NCBI GenBank assembly: GCA_947650365.1
Contig: OX393557.1
Coordinates: 54,288,972-54,352,971, forward strand
DNA from: Chamaelirium japonicum
Lineage: Eukaryota; Streptophyta; Magnoliopsida; Liliales; Melanthiaceae
DNA: 64,000 nucleotides
Direction: 5' to 3'
In this document: in pieces, positions 23,223 to 34,700 of the stretch
How positions within the stretch are numbered: position 1 is the first letter of the stretch
How the letters are laid out: the number at the start of each line of letters is the position of its first letter
The notes under the pieces: generated by a model
What the model saw: only the letters and a program-made list of their open reading frames with translations
Told to the model about the DNA's origin: nothing
Database searches by the model: none
Made by a program: the position numbers and the translations under genes

Positions 23223-24479
23223 AATATGTACACTTTCTGAAGACGAATGTATACTCTTTCTAAATCGAATGTATACACTTACTGAAGACGAATATATACT
23301 TCTGAAGGTGAATGTATACTTATAGGGACCTTAGCTAATATAACAAATTTTGATGTCCTGAGGCTAATATAGCATATTATTGTGTCTTGCGGCTAATATT
23401 ACAAAATTATGGTGTCTTGCGGCTAATATTTCAAAATAGTTAAGGACCTATACCTAATTTGCCATATGGAAAAGTTTGACATAAGTCCTTTTTGAGATAT
23501 GACTTTTACTTGTGGGACACGTTAATTTCAAAATATAGCTCAAGTCCCTCACGATAAATTTATACTCTTTCTGAATACAAATGTATAATCTTTTTTAAAA
23601 GAATATATACATTTTTGAAGAAGAATATATACTATTTCTGGAAACAAATGTGTAATCGAGCCGAGCTTGTTCATTTATTAAACAAGCCTATATTTGAGCT
23701 TGTTCATTTATTAAACGAGTCTATATTTCAGGCTTGGGCTCAGCTTGTTTAATAATCGAGCTGAGCTGAGCCGAGCTTTGGTCGGCTTGAGCTTGTTCAC
23801 GAGCCTAACTTCAGGCTAGGCTATGCTCAATTAGTGATTGAACTGTCCCTTATGGATCTTGTTCACGAGCCTAAACTTCATACTAGGCTATATATTGGGC
23901 TTATTCAAGCCATTTATGAGCATATTCACGAGCCATTTATGAGCCTATCGAGCTTGTTCATGAGATTTGCTTATGAGCCCTAAATAAGCATGTATGTTCG
24001 CGAGCCGAACTTTGGTCTGCTTGAGCTTGGCCCGTTTATTAAAAGAGCCTAAACTCTAGGCTTAGGCTTGGCTTGACTAGTAACTGAACGAACTCGAACG
24101 AGCTTTTATAGAGCCGAGCCACGAGCCGCTTACGGACAACTTGATTCGTTTGCAGTCATACCTAAACCTAAACTAAACCCTAAACTTAATTTCCGAAAAT
24201 TTAACATTCCGAAAAATTTTCATAATTCCGAATCGGAATTGGATTTTGAAATTCTGAAATTTCGAAATCAAAATTAGAATAACATTTGGGATTCCGAAAA
24301 TCTTTGGCAATTTTCCGAACATCTCTATTCTGATCCGATCCATCCGAAAACCAGACCTAGATAAAATGATCAAATCAAAAATTAAGTAGTTGACAAAATG
24401 GGTATTCTGCTAGCATTTCAAACTTTAGGGTGCGATTTGGAACAAAACAGTTGACAAAAGGGGTATTGTGCTAACATTA
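23223..24479. other. Decayed repeat-rich spacer, no gene seen
   Basis: About 23223-23660 repeats the word GAATGTATAC(A/T) irregularly. About 23655-24130 is dominated by GAGCTTGTTCA/CGAGCCGAGC words typical of old plant repeats. About 24190-24350 is dense in TTCCGAAA/GGAATT words. No ends or target duplications could be fixed. Confidence 0.45.
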
Positions 24480-25156
24480 TAAACTTTAGGGTGCGAATTG
24501 GAACAAAAAAAGGAGGAGGAGAGGAGGAGGAGGAGGGGACTCACTAGAGGAGAGCCGGAGGGGGAGCCGAAGGCACGCCGGGGGGGATCTAAACGGGGGA
24601 AGGGAGGGGGGGAAATCACAACATATAGGGCTGGGATTGGGTTGAGCTGAATTATAAGTGGATTTTTAGCGACGGAAGTAAAATATTCCGTCAGTAAAGA
24701 AGTTTTACCGATGGACATATAATGTTCCGTCGGTAAATATATATTATTACCAACGGTCACTTTAATATTGTCGGTAATAATATATTGTTCCGACATGACT
24801 AATATAGCCGTCGGTAATAATGGAGTTATTTACCAGCAGTATTATTTGCTCGTCGGTAAATTTATCATATCAAATATCAAATATCAAATATTTTTTTAAT
24901 GATAACAATTTATAATACCGACAGGCCCGTATTTTCTGTCGGTAATATATGTTTTTGCCGATGGCCATAATTATGTCCATCGGGAATAATATTGTACCAA
25001 CGGATTTTAATTACCTGTCGGTAATTAAAATGAAAAACTCAATTAAATAATAGAAGTTATATTACCGACGGATATAATAATGTCCGTCGGTATAAATTTA
25101 TATTTTACTGACGGGATTTAAATATTCCGTCGGTAAAGTACCTTACTTTTGTAGTG
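24480..25156. mobile_element. Decayed CACTA end (subterminal region only)
   Basis: Ends ACTTTTGTAGTG at 25145-25156, the CACTA terminus. From about 24665 inward are diverged ACCGACGG/CCGTCGG pairs (for example ACCGATGGACAT, CCGTCAGTAA). A GGAGGAGG-rich block at 24510-24610 matches the 5' organisation of the other two elements. No transposase and no second terminus; substitutions in many repeats indicate an older insertion in minus orientation. Confidence 0.75.
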
Positions 25157-25329
25157 CGACCCCTTAACCTGTGCCAGGCCTAAAGTTAACTCGGGTTGTA
25201 TTTTTTAAACTCTAACGTAACCGAATCTTCAACTATATCAACCCAAACCCACAAAAAATTCGGATTAAGGGCTCGGGTTGGGTTAGGTCCAACCCGCCCA
25301 AGTTGCAGCCGAGGAAATGAGGGAAGGAC

Positions 25330-25648
25330 TATAATCAGACAAGGAATATTGAAGCCATTTTTAGAGGAAAAAATCCATGCTCTGCTCTTATTGGTTGATT
25401 GGCTAAATCCTATATTGACTATGAGAAGCTCATCGATGCCCCGAAGGACCCACAACAGGAGGACCTGACTAGTAAAGCATGGAGAAACCAGAGACATGGA
25501 TACATTATGGCCAATGTTGATGCAACAGCCAGCACCACCAACACAACTGGTGGGATGATTGTTCGGGAAGAAATTAGGAACACTCTATACTATGTAGAGA
25601 GGATTCACAATTCGTATTCAGCTTTGGATTCGGAGGCGAAGTTTTGAA
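25330..25648 (+). pseudogene. Possible LINE RNase H fragment
   Basis: A frame at 25399-25647 contains GYIMANVDATAS and TGGMIVREE, which resembles the start of the plant LINE RNase H domain (usual form K-x-NVD-(G/A), GG-x-(I/V)-R-(D/E)). No other LINE domain adjoins. The fragment is short and the assignment tentative. Confidence 0.35.
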
Positions 25649-25769
25649 GGAAGGCATCGTTCTATTACTCCAATTAAAAGCTAATAATGTAATACTTGAG
25701 GGAGTAGTCTCATTGTTTTAAAGCATGTATTCTATGTTTGGGATGAAAAATTATATAAATAGTTCAGAG

Positions 25770-26165
25770 TTTTCTTCTCTTCAGATGATGTGGGACTAAC
25801 TCGTGGTTTTAGACACCTCACATCATCTCATTCATCTTCGCATTACATCCTCAAAAGACTTGGCTATTGGATCTTGGTTATCACACTCCTTTTAGAATCA
25901 CACGTTCACGTGTAGGCCGGGTTAGACCCGCCCTAACATCCGCCCCAAACATACAAGATAATATTGTCTGCTATGCCATGCTCGCACAAGGACTTCCTAA
26001 GATGTCACCCATCCTAGTACTACTCTTACTTGAGCACGTTTAACTACGAAATTCTTTCGAAATCTGTAGTGGCACACGATTTTAATACGCCTTCTCTCCA
26101 TACGATGTGGGGCTAACTCGGGGCCTTAAACACCTCACCTCATCTCATCCATCTTGGCATCACAG
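25770..26165 (-). mobile_element. 5S-rRNA-containing repeat (Cassandra/TRIM-like)
   Basis: A 5S-derived segment (25983-26055, minus strand) is flanked by GATGTGGG(A/G)CTAACTCG words on both sides (25790-25806 and 26104-26120) followed by similar CACCTCA(C/T)(A/C)TCATCTCATCCATCTT(C/G) stretches. This looks like a direct repeat of about 310 bases. Cassandra TRIM elements carry 5S sequence in their LTRs; the direct repeat would fit, but I could not place LTR ends. Confidence 0.5.
25983..26055 (-). ncRNA. 5S rRNA-derived sequence
   Basis: The minus strand reads GTTAAACGTGCT, then AAGAGTAGTACTAGGATGGG, then TGAC and GGAAGTCCTTGTG. This is the 3' half of plant 5S rRNA, including the internal polymerase III control region, with several substitutions. 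It is a fragment inside a repeat, not a functional 5S gene: the 5' half is not recognisable. Confidence 0.8.
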
Positions 26166-26489
26166 TCTTAGAAGTTTTGGCTATTGATCGAATCTTGAAG
26201 TTTTCCATGAGTGTGTAGGAAAACTTCTGAGTGGGTGGGTGCATTTTTTAAGGGATAGTCTTGGGCTCTTAGCCCGAAGTAGGTACATTCCCCGATGGTT
26301 TTGGGACATGTAGCCACAGATCTCAAGAAAGAAAAAAAAAAAAGTTGGTTTAGACACAGTTTAGTTAGTTGATGAATAAATAGACCCATAACTTTAAATC
26401 ATCTGGCAAATGCTAGTTGACAAAAAAATTTGCTAAGCAACAAAATGAGAATAACAAAAAAAAAAAATAGAGGCTTAAATGAAGAAAAT

Positions 26490-27880
26490 GATTCAATCAC
26501 GGCACCTTTGCCGGAATGCATTAGGCTCCAATGAAGAAACTGCTTGAATCTTTACAATGGCATCTTTTCATGCATTCTCGTACTGGCCGGCGGGGAAAGA
26601 GACGGCATGGTGATCCTTCAAGCTGCTACGTAAAGGAAAATATTCTATTAGAACATACAAGGAGACATCAACTCCGACACATCAGTATTGTTTCTTAGTT
26701 TATGTCTCTAATATCCTATTAGCGGGGAAATATTTCAGCACATCCTGTGTACGCTACAACCGCGAGACCCACTGCAATTCAAGAGACATGGGGTAGCAGG
26801 CCCCAGCACAGGAGGGTAGTGGCCCCCGGCACTTAGAGCATGCTGATGGGCTCTGGGCAACGGTTGTAGCAGACGCAGGATGTACTAAAAATTTTCCCCT
26901 GCAAACCATACAACAGTGGGGCCCACTGCCTCCAGAACCTATCTGCATGCTGGGGTAGCAGGCCCCAGCACATAAGGGTAGTGGCGCCGGCAGTTAGAGC
27001 GTGCTGATGGGCTCTGGGCAACGGTTGTAGCATACGCTGGAAATGCTGAAAATTTTTCTATGTACACCATACAACCGTGGGGCCCAGTGCCTCGGGAACC
27101 TATCAGTATGTTCTGAGTACTGGGGACCTGCGACCGCATGCCTCTTGAATCACAATCGGTTGTATGGTACGCAGGTTCAATGAGTTCAGATCTCCTTCGG
27201 TTGGTGGGCCCGGTAGGTCGGTCCTCGTACTGGCCGGCAGGGAAAGAGACGGCATGCTGATCCTTCAAGCTGCTACGCAAAGGAAAATATTCTATTAGAA
27301 CATACAAGGAGACATCAACTCCGACACATAAGTATTTTCTGAGTTTATGTCTCTAATGCCCTAATAGCGGGGAAAAATTTCAGCACATCCTTATGCTACA
27401 ACCACAGGGCTCACTGTGATTTAAGAGACATGGGGTAGCAGGTCCCAACACATAAGGGTAGTGACCCCTAACAGAGCGTGCTGATGGGCTCTGGGCAATG
27501 ATTGTAGCATTCGCAAGATTTGCTGAAAATTTTCCTCTGCACATCATAAAACCGTGGGGCCAATTGTGTCCAGAACCTATTGGGGTAACAGGCCCCAACA
27601 CATGAGGGTACTGGAACCTGCCACCGCATGCCTCTTGAATCACAATTGGTTGTATGGTACGCAGGTTCAATGAGTTCGGATCTCCTCCGGTTGGTGGGCC
27701 TGGTCGGTCGGTCCTCGTGCATATCAGTCGCACGATGACAGTCGACCTGAAGTGAATGTACTCCAATCTGACTGCATACGGCTGTGATGCGTGCCTGGCT
27801 GACCGACTGACTGAGCCAACCGACTGGAGGATATCCGAACTCAGGTTCAATGGCCCGGCTGTGATGCGCGCCGGGCCACT
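26490..27880 (+). repeat. Duplicated upstream modules of the MiAMP1-like locus
   Basis: Two copies of a module run from about 26580 and about 27230, each with TACTGGCCGGC(G/A)GGGA, GACGGCATG(G/C)TGATCC and TATTCTATTAGAACATACAAGG, then GACATGGGGTAGCAGG. A related block repeats the GTAGCAGGCCCCAGCACA segment near 26790, 26952 and 27430, and the GCATGCCTCTTGAATCACAA segment near 27137 and 27625. The same module precedes copy 1 (about 7370-7550) and, shortened, copy 3 (about 56935). Confidence 0.75.
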
Positions 27881-27890
27881 GCCCCCAGAG

Positions 27891-28353
27891 TAGGGCTGGC
27901 AATTTTGGACCCGACACAAAGTTAACGGGTCTGGGTCAGGGTTAAACAGGTTCGGGTCGTAAATGGGTCGACACGATAGACCCGTTTAATCGTGTCCGGG
28001 TTTAGGGTATGGACTCGGTAGACCCGAAAAGATCCGTTTAAAATTCAACGGGTCGTGTCGGTTCGGGTCGGGTTTACCCGCAATCCGATATTGTAATATA
28101 TAGTACCGACGAGTCTATCGGGACAGATCGGGTCGAGTCGGATTGGGTCGGATCGGGTCAACTGAATAGACCCAAGTGGTAAGCGGGTCTAACGGGTCTT
28201 ATCGGATATACCCGTTTGTAAACGGATCGAGTATGGGTTTAGAATCTAGACATGATTAGCTAAACGGATTGGGTCCGGGTCTAGGGGTTTTGGACACGAC
28301 CCAAAACTACACATGGCACGAACCTGACCCGACACGACCCAGTGCCACCCCTA
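27891..28353. mobile_element. hAT-type MITE, 463 bp, perfect 8-bp target duplication
   Basis: Ends TAGGGCTGGCA and TGCCACCCCTA (inverted, one mismatch) are flanked by CCCCAGAG on both sides (27883-27890 and 28354-28361). The interior consists of GACCCG/CGGGTC words with no coding potential. It sits about 315 bases upstream of the intact MiAMP1-like start codon, splitting its upstream region. Confidence 0.92.
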
Positions 28354-28567
28354 CCCCAGAGGCTATCAGCACACAAAGATTACTGGGGGCCATAACCTCC
28401 ATTTTGCTTAGGCCGGCTACCCCATGTCTCTTGAATTACAATGGCCCCGCAGTTGTATGGTACGCAGGGCCCCGCGGTTGTATGGTTCGCAAGTTCAACG
28501 GCGTTTGTCCTTTTCTATGTCCCGATTTATGTTCAAATAGCATCGCTGGGGTTTCATATGCCACTGC

Positions 28568-28577
28568 TTATTAATAG
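28568..28577 (+). promoter_or_regulatory. TATA-like element of intact MiAMP1-like gene
   Basis: TTATTAATAG lies about 95 bases before the ATG, in the position where copy 1 has TATAAATA. It is followed by a CT-rich and GT-rich leader (28612-28650). The one-base change makes it a weaker match to a TATA box. Confidence 0.5.
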
Positions 28578-28668
28578 CCAACAACAGGCTCAGCTCTTTC
28601 CAAACAATAGATCTCTCTCTCTCTCTAAATCTGTGTGTGTTTGTGTGTGGCTGTTGGATTGTAAGAGC

Positions 28669-28995
28669 ATGGCCAACCAATTTGTGGTGACGGTGCTGCT
28701 GGTGATTACACTGATGATCGTCACGCAGAGTGAGGCCCTGCAGCAACTCACCAGTGCTTACTGGTGGTCGACTGCCGGCGGCTGCCCCGGCACCAAGAAC
28801 CCTGTTGATGCAGGCCTCTGCAATTGCTATAAATTCACCGATGGGGTCGCCGGATACGAGATTGACTACGACGGTGTAACGGCAGTCACAATGTACAACG
28901 ACGATGGCTGCGCCACCCCGACGTTCACGTTCACCTCAAGTAATGGCTACTGCGGTCAGTACGGCTGGAAGTCAGCCATGATCGGAGAATGCTAA
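28669..28995 (+). CDS. MiAMP1-like secreted six-cysteine antimicrobial-type protein (intact copy)
   Basis: 108 codons with no intron. Residues 1 to about 25 form a signal peptide (MANQFVVTVLLVITLMIV, then a polar TQSEA cleavage region). The mature part starts near AYWWST and has six cysteines in the pattern C, C-x-C, C, C, C-end, with GYEIDYDG, a MYNDDGC segment and the C-terminal YGWKS-x5-C. This spacing and the Y-x-G and GWKS motifs are those of the MiAMP1 family, small secreted beta-barrel defence proteins. The downstream ATG (residue 77 of the longer open frame from 28441) was chosen because it begins the signal peptide and is shared with the two paralogues. A 13.3-kb CACTA element begins 90 bases after the stop. 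Role in defence is inferred from family. Confidence 0.85.
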   Translation: MANQFVVTVLLVITLMIVTQSEALQQLTSAYWWSTAGGCPGTKNPVDAGLCNCYKFTDGVAGYEIDYDGVTAVTMYNDDGCATPTFTFTSSNGYCGQYGWKSAMIGEC

Positions 28996-29054
28996 ATTCC
29001 ATCGGTCTGGGTTTGGATTGATGATTGAACCCTCTTGTTACACCCCCCCCCCCC

Positions 29055-29085
<31 letters not shown>
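28996..29085 (+). other. 3' flank of MiAMP1-like gene with (C)23(CT)n tract
   Basis: After the stop, GGTCTGGGTTTGGATTGATG continues to a run of 23 C (29043-29065) and (CT)n. A very similar segment, GGTCTGGGTTTGGGTTGAAG, occurs after the CACTA element at 42418-42437. The CACTA target duplication CTC lies within the (CT)n. Confidence 0.75.
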
Positions 29086-29104
29086 CACTACAAGAAATAG
29101 GGTC

Positions 29105-29875
29105 TTTACCGACGGACCTTATTATTACCGTCGGTAATAATACACTTTTTACCGACGGTTACAATAATATCCGTCGGTATTATAACTTCAATTTTTTTTA
29201 TTTTCTTTGCATATTTATACCGACGGTATACATATTTACCGTCGGTAATATAATTATTACCGACGGTTACATATACACCGTCGGCAAAATGTCATCGTCG
29301 TGATATTTTACCGACGGTAATTGTATGTCCGTCGGTATAACCAATTTTACCGACAGCCATAATATCTCCGTCGGCAATTTTCCGACGGTAATAAAATTTC
29401 CGTCGGTAAAAGTGTCCCGACGAAACTCAGTGTAAAAACCGAGCCTCTGGAAAAAAATAGGAGGTTGAGTTTCGTCGTGCTATTTACCGACGGGCGTTAA
29501 ATTTCCGTCGGTATAACTAATTATACCGACGGTATTTATATGTCCGTCGGCACAATACCGACGGTAATTTAGTTTCCGTCGGTAAAATGTCCCGACGAAA
29601 CTCAGGGTGCCAAACCGAGCCTCTGGAAAAAATTGAACTTGTGCTTTCGTCGGGATTATACCGACGGACTTTATATATCCGTCGGTACAATACCGACGGT
29701 AATTAAATTTCCGTCGGTAAAATGTCCCGACGAAACTCAGGGTGCCAAACCGAGCCTCTGGAAAAAATTGAAGTTGAATTTTAGTCGTGGAGTTTTACCG
29801 ACGGATTGTTATTTACCGTCGGTAAAAAAATTAGTTTTACCGACGGATTGTTATTTACCGTCGGTAAAAATCCTC
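29105..29875. repeat. Left subterminal repeats of CACTA
   Basis: Alternating TTACCGACGG and CCGTCGGTAA about every 12-20 bases, plus three copies of a block containing CTCTGGAAAAAA and ACGAAACTCAG. Mirror image of 2756-3540. These are likely binding sites for the element's own DNA-binding protein. Confidence 0.9.
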
Positions 29876-31720
29876 ACATAAATTAATTTCAGCGATCCCC
29901 TCCTAGCTTTCTCTGTTCTATTTTCGATCTGAACCTCTCCCCCGGCCCTTTCTCTCTCTCTAAGTCTCCCCCCCTCCCCGGCCTCCCTCCCCCCCTCCCC
30001 GGCCCCGTCGCGTCCCTCCGGCCGACCAATCGACCGGCGGTTGGTGATCGAGATCCGGCATCCGTCGTCCCTCCTCCTCCTCGTGGGCATCCGTCGTCCC
30101 TCCTCGTCCTCGTGGGCTCCGGCCGGTGAGATCCTCCTCCTCCTCCTCCCCCCGGTGAGCTCCTCCTCCTCCTCCTCCTCCTCCTCGTGGGTGATCATTG
30201 ATGTGTGGTAGTTGTTTAATAGTTGGGACCTATAGTTGTGGTTTTTTTTTTTTGTATTTAGAGGGAAATGATTGAAAATAATTGTAATGAGGTGATGCTA
30301 ATGCGGTTTAGATCTACTAATGGACTGTTTTTTTTGTATTTAGAGGGAAATGATTGAAAATAATTATAATCTTGTCACATCCGACTGAAAGTCTGAAATT
30401 CTTTTACCTAATAAATTCCTTCAAAAATTTAAAAAATAAAACAAAGAAATCCTAAATCAGTCTCCTCTCCCTATGGCTTCTCGTCTCTGTTGGGGCGGTG
30501 GCAACGAGCAGCTGCAAATTGTCACCTCTAAGTGTATTCTCTTTATGAAAAAAAAAAAAAAAGCTATTTCAGGCAGAAGGAAGTAGCATATAACGTCCAG
30601 AAGGAACTGAGCCTCTTGGCTTGATAGTATGCACTTAGAACGTAGACCCAACCCGACCTGACCCGACCGGACCGGACCGAGCCACTTGGTTGAATAAAAG
30701 TGCCTAGCACGTGCGGTCAACTAGCTCGAGATGTGCGCGTGCCATGCACCCGAACTGTACGTGCCTTTAATTTGTAGAACCAAACAAACGATCCAAAATC
30801 AAGACCAGGAAGCCCGTACCACCGGTCACAATGAGGGGCGCACCTGAGTCTGAATCAGGGTTGAGTCAAGCATCAGACTCTGGCTGAATATTTGGCTCAC
30901 CAAGGCCAAGTAGGTCCACTTGGACGGCCAAACATCTGACGCCCTCGTACAAGAGCCAATTTGTTGGTGGACTCAGACCTATCACCTCTAGAATGCACGA
31001 CAAACCAACCGCAATGGAAGGTTTACTTTTCACCCCCAACCTCTAACCTGAATACCTAACCAGAATGGCGTGTCATCCAATCACAGCCTGCCAATTGGGG
31101 TTTTGTGCAACGGACGGCTGTGATCGGGACGCATCATTATGGTTAAAAGAAATTAAAATGTTTTTTTTTTTCCCAAGAAAGGACAAGAGCATTTTTACTT
31201 CCCGACTGGTACACTGTACTTGCTTATGGCTCAATCGGGACGGTCCATGTGGATCATTTAAACGTGAATAACAGGTGCAGCAAGTGTGCAGCCAATGTTG
31301 TTTCCGTTTAATTTTGAACCCAAAAGGATGCTATCAAGGGCTGTTGGTTAAGCCAAGCAACTCTGGATATGTCCCAAACGCATATGGCTAACTGGGTTTG
31401 TACGTAAGTGGTCTTAATTAAGCTATAGACGACTCATGAGCATAGTTAAGCAGCTCGACAGTAAGGTCATGGTCACAGGGAATGCCTAGCTAGATGTTAG
31501 ATAACTATCTTACCCAAAACCTTAAGATGGCCACGTGATATCAGAGTTTTGGTTTCTGCGAGGTCCTAGGTTCAAATTATGTTGCCTCCATTTGTTAATT
31601 TCAGTATTACCCCATCTATTTAAATCTCCACCTACCCGAGAACCGAAACCGAAATTGTGCGGAGTCTTATAACATTGTTTGAAATTATATGTCAGGTGTT
31701 GTATAGCCAGATAGACGAAG
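29876..31720 (+). other. CACTA leader upstream of transposase
   Basis: CT/CTCCTC-rich to about 30190, then AT-rich sequence without a reading frame. The stretch about 31510-31640 (GATATCAGAG, then GGTCCTAGGTTCAAATTATG) resembles the A and B boxes of a tRNA-derived SINE head, but this is tentative. From about 31629 it is shared with the left CACTA copy. A 5'-leader intron is possible but not provable here. Confidence 0.5.
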
Positions 31721-34700
31721 ATGTCTTCGATCGATAAGAGTTGGATGCGTAATTCGAATCGCATGAGCCAAGAGTACAGAGAAGGAGTCAGGAAATTTTT
31801 GGATTTTGCATTTGAGCGTCTTGCACCGCTTGATGGAAAAATTGTGTGTCCCTGTATAGACTGCGGAAGGGTGATTAGGAAGGTTCGAGAGGAATGTGAG
31901 GTTGATCTGGTAATGCGTGGCATTGACGTTACCTATACCCGTTGGTTCTCGCACGGTGAGGAGCTAGATGCAGTCCCCATGGCAGCTCACGGTGAAACTT
32001 CAAACACAGTGATCGCTGATGATAATATTAATACAGACGATGACGATGACATGCAGGGTATGATACATGATTTGCAAGGTGGAATAGGCACGGAAACACC
32101 GTCAGGTGATCAGCCCAATATCGAAGCGGACAAGTTCTACAGATTGCTTAAAGATGCCGAACAACCTCTATACCCGGGGTGTGAGAAGTTTTCAAAACTC
32201 TCTTTCACTGTAAAGCTTCTTCATTTGAAGTGCCTCAATGGTTGGAGTAATAAGTCATTTAATATGTTGGTAGAGTTGCTGAAAGAGGCTTTTCCTATGG
32301 GTGAGACAGTACCGAAATCATTCTACGAGGCGAAGAAGACAATTAAAGATCTCGGTCTGGGTTATGAGAAAATTGATGCATGCGTGAACGATTGTATGTT
32401 GTACCGGAAAGAGTACGAACATGCGCGGTCATGCCACATATGCGGAGCAACGAGATATAAAGAGACGGATGCCGAGTCTAGTACCAGTCGAAGGAAGAAA
32501 AATGTATCTGCAAAGGTTCTCCTATACTTCCCGCTCAGGGACAGGCTTCAGAGGTTGTTTATGTCATCGAAGACTGCTGAGCACATGAGGTGGCATGCAC
32601 GAGAACGTACAGATGACGGGATTATGAGACATCCGGCCGACTCTCTGACGTGGAAAGATTTTGATCATACATATCCTGAATTCGCATGTGAAGTTCGCAA
32701 CGTCAGGTTAGGGCTTGCTAGCGATGGCTTCAATCCCTTTGGGAATATGAGTGTGTCGTACAGCATTTGGCCAGTTGTCCTAGTTCCATACAATTTGCCT
32801 CCCTGGATGTGCTTAAAAAAGCCATACACAATGCTCTCCTTGCTCATTCCCGGACCCAGGTCGCCTGGTAATGATATTGACGTTTACTTGCAGCCGTTGA
32901 TTGAGGAGTTGAACGAGTTATGGGAAGTTGGGGCCGATACGTATGATGCCTCGTTGCGCCAGAATTTTCGGATGCATGCGGCACTTCTATGGACCATCAA
33001 CGATTTTCCTGCATATGCCAACTTATCCGGGTGGAGTACTAAAGGAAAATTGGCGTGCCCTACATGCAATAAGGAGACAGATTCATTACGATTGAAGAAC
33101 GGAGGCAAGTTCTGTTATATGGGCCATCGAAGATTCCTTGTTGACGGCCATAAGTGGAGGCAGAACAAAAGAGCTTTCAACGGCAAGAAGGAACTTGCAA
33201 AGGCCCCGGAGCAGCTTTCGGGGGTAGAAGTCTTATGCGAATTGGATCAGCTTGATGCCGTGGCACTTGGAAAAGGTAAAAAGAAGAGAACGCATGAAGA
33301 TTCTACGCGTGAGCATAACTGGAAGAAGAAGAGTATTTTCTTTAAACTACCGTACTGGAGCAGCCTACTCTTGCGGCATAACTTGGATGTCATGCATATT
33401 GAGAAAAATGTGTGTGACAACATTATAGGAACACTGCTGAATCTCGACGGTAAGACGAAGGATAATCTTAAATCTCGTCTCGATCTTAAGGAGTTGGGCA
33501 TCCGAAAATCACTTCATCCCCAAGAGATTGGGGATAAGTATGTGTTGCCAGTTGCATGCTACACCATGAGCTCACAGCAAAAGGCAGCCTTATGTGCATT
33601 CCTACGGTCTGTGAAAACGCCAGACGGTTATTCTTCGAATATCGCACGATGCGTGCAAGAGAACGGCCGGAAGTTGTCTGGATTAAAGAGCCACGATTGT
33701 CATGTTCTTATGCAGCGATTGTTATCTCTTGCTATACGTGGGAATTTAACCGAAGAGGTGTCCGGTCCGTTAATTGAGCTCAGCACTTTTTTCAGACAGT
33801 TGTGCTCGAAGGTACTTAGAGTGGACCAACTTGAACAGATGGAGAGGGATATTGCGCTCACATTGTGCAAGTTAGAGATGATATTTCCACCTTCATTCTT
33901 TGATGTCATGGTGCATTTGACCGTTCACTTGGCAAATGAGGCCAAACTCGGCGGCCCAGTTCATTACCGGTGGATGTATTTTATCGAGAGGTAATCGTCT
34001 CGTCTCATTCGCACAATGTATTTGATCGTTCTTGATATATTCATACAAATATTTTTTTCTCAAATTAGGTACTTGCGAACATTGAAATCATATGTTCGTA
34101 ATAAAAGTCGTCCGGAGGGATCAATTGCTGAAGGATACCTAGCAGAAGAATGTCTAACATTCTGCTCAAGATACCTACATGGTATAGACACGCGATTCAA
34201 TCAACTTGAGCGGAACTATGACGGTGGTCCAATAGACTTCGATGGGGGTCTGTCTATATTTGCCGAAATGGGTAGACCTGTAGGAGGAGGCAAAACCCGT
34301 CGATTGTCTGTAGATGAGATTCAACAGGCACATATGTATGTGTTGCGCCAATGTGATGAAGTGTGGCCATTCATTGAGTAAGCATTTTACGATCATTTAC
34401 TCATTCTTTCAGTCCATTCATTAAGTATATGTGCTAATTATAATCTAATTCATAACCGGTAAAACAGGAAGCATAAAGCCATCATTAATAATCGGGGTAT
34501 TCGAAATGCTCCCCAAATTCATGATCGTGAATTCCCATCGTGGTTCGAGAAACACGTAAGTATTCACATCATTACTGAATTTCATTGACATCCATTACCG
34601 AACAATAATTATGTGTTCATATCATGAATGTCGTGTGGTTATTATAGGCACAGGAGCTGCACGACAACCACGATCCGCTGATGAATGAGGATCTCTGGCG

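Noticed and set aside
31510-31640. tRNA-derived SINE head in the CACTA leader
   Set aside because: A- and B-box-like words are present, but no A-tail, ends or target duplication were found; kept only as a remark.
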